A program made the translations under genes and the position numbers. DNA of 64,000 bases from contig NZ_FUYL01000007.1 of the NCBI RefSeq assembly GCF_900167935.1, positions 62,001 to 126,000 of the forward strand, read 5' to 3'. This DNA comes from Maribacter arcticus (GTDB lineage: Bacteria; Bacteroidota; Bacteroidia; Flavobacteriales; Flavobacteriaceae). Below the pieces are notes generated by a model that was not told the origin of the DNA, did no database searches, and was given only the letters and a program-made list of their open reading frames with translations. Within the stretch, counting starts at the first letter, position 1, and every line of letters begins with the position of its first letter. Shown here piece after piece: positions 63,409 to 64,000 of this stretch.

Positions 63409-64000
63409 TTATTCCACACACTTTAAAAGTCGGTCTAGCTCTATACCTTTGGCTCGGCTAATTGGTATTTTTTTATCCCTTATTTCAATGAATTCATGAT
63501 TATATCGTTCAACCATGCTTAAATTAACGATATACGATTTGTGTATTCTTAGAAATTTATCTTCACCAAGCTTCTTATTAAAAGTGGTTAATGTAGATAG
63601 AATCACATAACTACGTTCTGGGGTAATTACTTTCACATAATCACCTAGGGCCTCTACCCATAGTATATTATGAATATTAAGCTCAATCTGTTTCAAATTA
63701 TGCTTAACGACCAATTTGTTTTCAGGTTTGCTTTTAGCGGTAGTTTTAATTTTGCTGATAGCTTTATTGACTGCAAATTCAAATCTAGTTTTATTGTAAG
63801 GTTTTAATAGAAAATCGATTGCATTATAATCGAATGCTTCTAATGCATACTTCGGGTTTTGACTAGTAATAATTACTTGTGGTATTGTTTTTAATCCTGC
63901 TAAAAACTCAAACCCGTTCATAGTGGGCATCTCAATGTCTAGAAATAACAAATCAATATGAGATGAATTAATCTTTTCTAAGGCTTCTGTACTGCTGGTA
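63409..64000 (-). CDS. LytTR-type response regulator (5' part outside window)
   Basis: The frame stays open to the window edge, so the N-terminus is missing. The remaining receiver domain contains the phosphoacceptor Asp in LLFLDIEMPTMNGFEFL and the Lys of FLLKPYNK. A LytTR DNA-binding domain follows (NILWVEALGDYVKVITPE, FLRIHKSYIVNLSMVE, IPISRAKGIELD). Such regulators usually pair with a LytS-type sensor histidine kinase, probably encoded beyond the edge. It converges with the FGE gene and is not a close match to the LytTR part of the chimeric ORF at 1161. Confidence 0.93.
   Translation of the reverse strand, partial: TSSTEALEKINSSHIDLLFLDIEMPTMNGFEFLAGLKTIPQVIITSQNPKYALEAFDYNAIDFLLKPYNKTRFEFAVNKAISKIKTTAKSKPENKLVVKHNLKQIELNIHNILWVEALGDYVKVITPERSYVILSTLTTFNKKLGEDKFLRIHKSYIVNLSMVERYNHEFIEIRDKKIPISRAKGIELDRLLKCVE

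Overview
This window looks like a chromosome segment of a marine member of the Flavobacteriaceae (Bacteroidota). Visible reasons are AT-rich DNA, weak or absent Shine-Dalgarno sequences, promoters with the Bacteroidota -7 element TAnnTTTG, a fused CcoNO cbb3 oxidase subunit, the MoxR/DUF58/BatA/DUF4159 locus, and a sulfatase with GH2 and formylglycine-generating enzyme genes. No rRNA, tRNA, CRISPR array, prophage or intact insertion sequence was recognised. All calls come from reading sequence; no database was searched.

Layout. 1-1.8 kb: sigma factor tail, a flavin-binding PNPOx-like gene and a chimeric VIT/LytTR ORF. 2.1-5.1 kb: tldD/tldE-type protease pair. 5.1-13.1 kb: six-gene MoxR-DUF58-BatA operon. 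13.1-33.7 kb: a sulfur-metabolism region with YeeE/YedE transporter halves, a TolC/HlyD/RND efflux operon, secreted DsrE, TsdA-like thiosulfate dehydrogenase with a porin, sulfide:quinone oxidoreductase, DUF2892 proteins, a fatty-acid-hydroxylase-like protein, a HMA protein, a DUF3365 lipoprotein, a rhodanese, two tandem persulfide dioxygenase-rhodanese fusions, a TauE/SafE exporter and a Crp-family regulator. 33.7-34.1 kb: a decayed DUF983 gene. 34.3-48.1 kb: a microaerobic region with hemN, universal stress proteins, the cbb3 oxidase and assembly genes, ccoI and an Fnr-like regulator. 48.2-53.7 kb: rpiA, a VIT1-type transporter, an esterase, transketolase and transaldolase. 53.8-57.2 kb: two desaturases and an M20 amidohydrolase. 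57.2-63.4 kb: sulfatase, GH2 beta-galactosidase and formylglycine-generating enzyme. The end holds part of a LytTR response regulator.

Main observation. Fifteen promoters share one architecture: a short palindrome whose centre lies exactly 33 bp from the centre of a TAnnTTTG-like -7 element, close to the class II Crp/Fnr position near -41. The palindromes form two classes. TAAC-N4-GTTA precedes tolC-RND, dsrE, tsdA, SQR, the hydroxylase-like gene, the downstream persulfide dioxygenase, tauE and the DUF983 pseudogene. TGAY-N4-RTCA, FNR-like, precedes the PNPOx-like gene, hemN, ccoS, ccoI, fnr, a universal stress protein and the other persulfide dioxygenase. The window encodes two Crp/Fnr regulators: one beside the sulfur genes, with all three of its cysteines clustered, and one in the ccoI promoter region, with cysteines resembling those of FNR. 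I infer two interleaved regulons, one for reactive sulfur and one for low oxygen, meeting at the tandem dioxygenase pair. The regulator-to-site assignment is inference.

Decay marks: the VIT/LytTR chimera, a DUF983 gene with one frameshift and three stops, and debris between tolC and dsrE.
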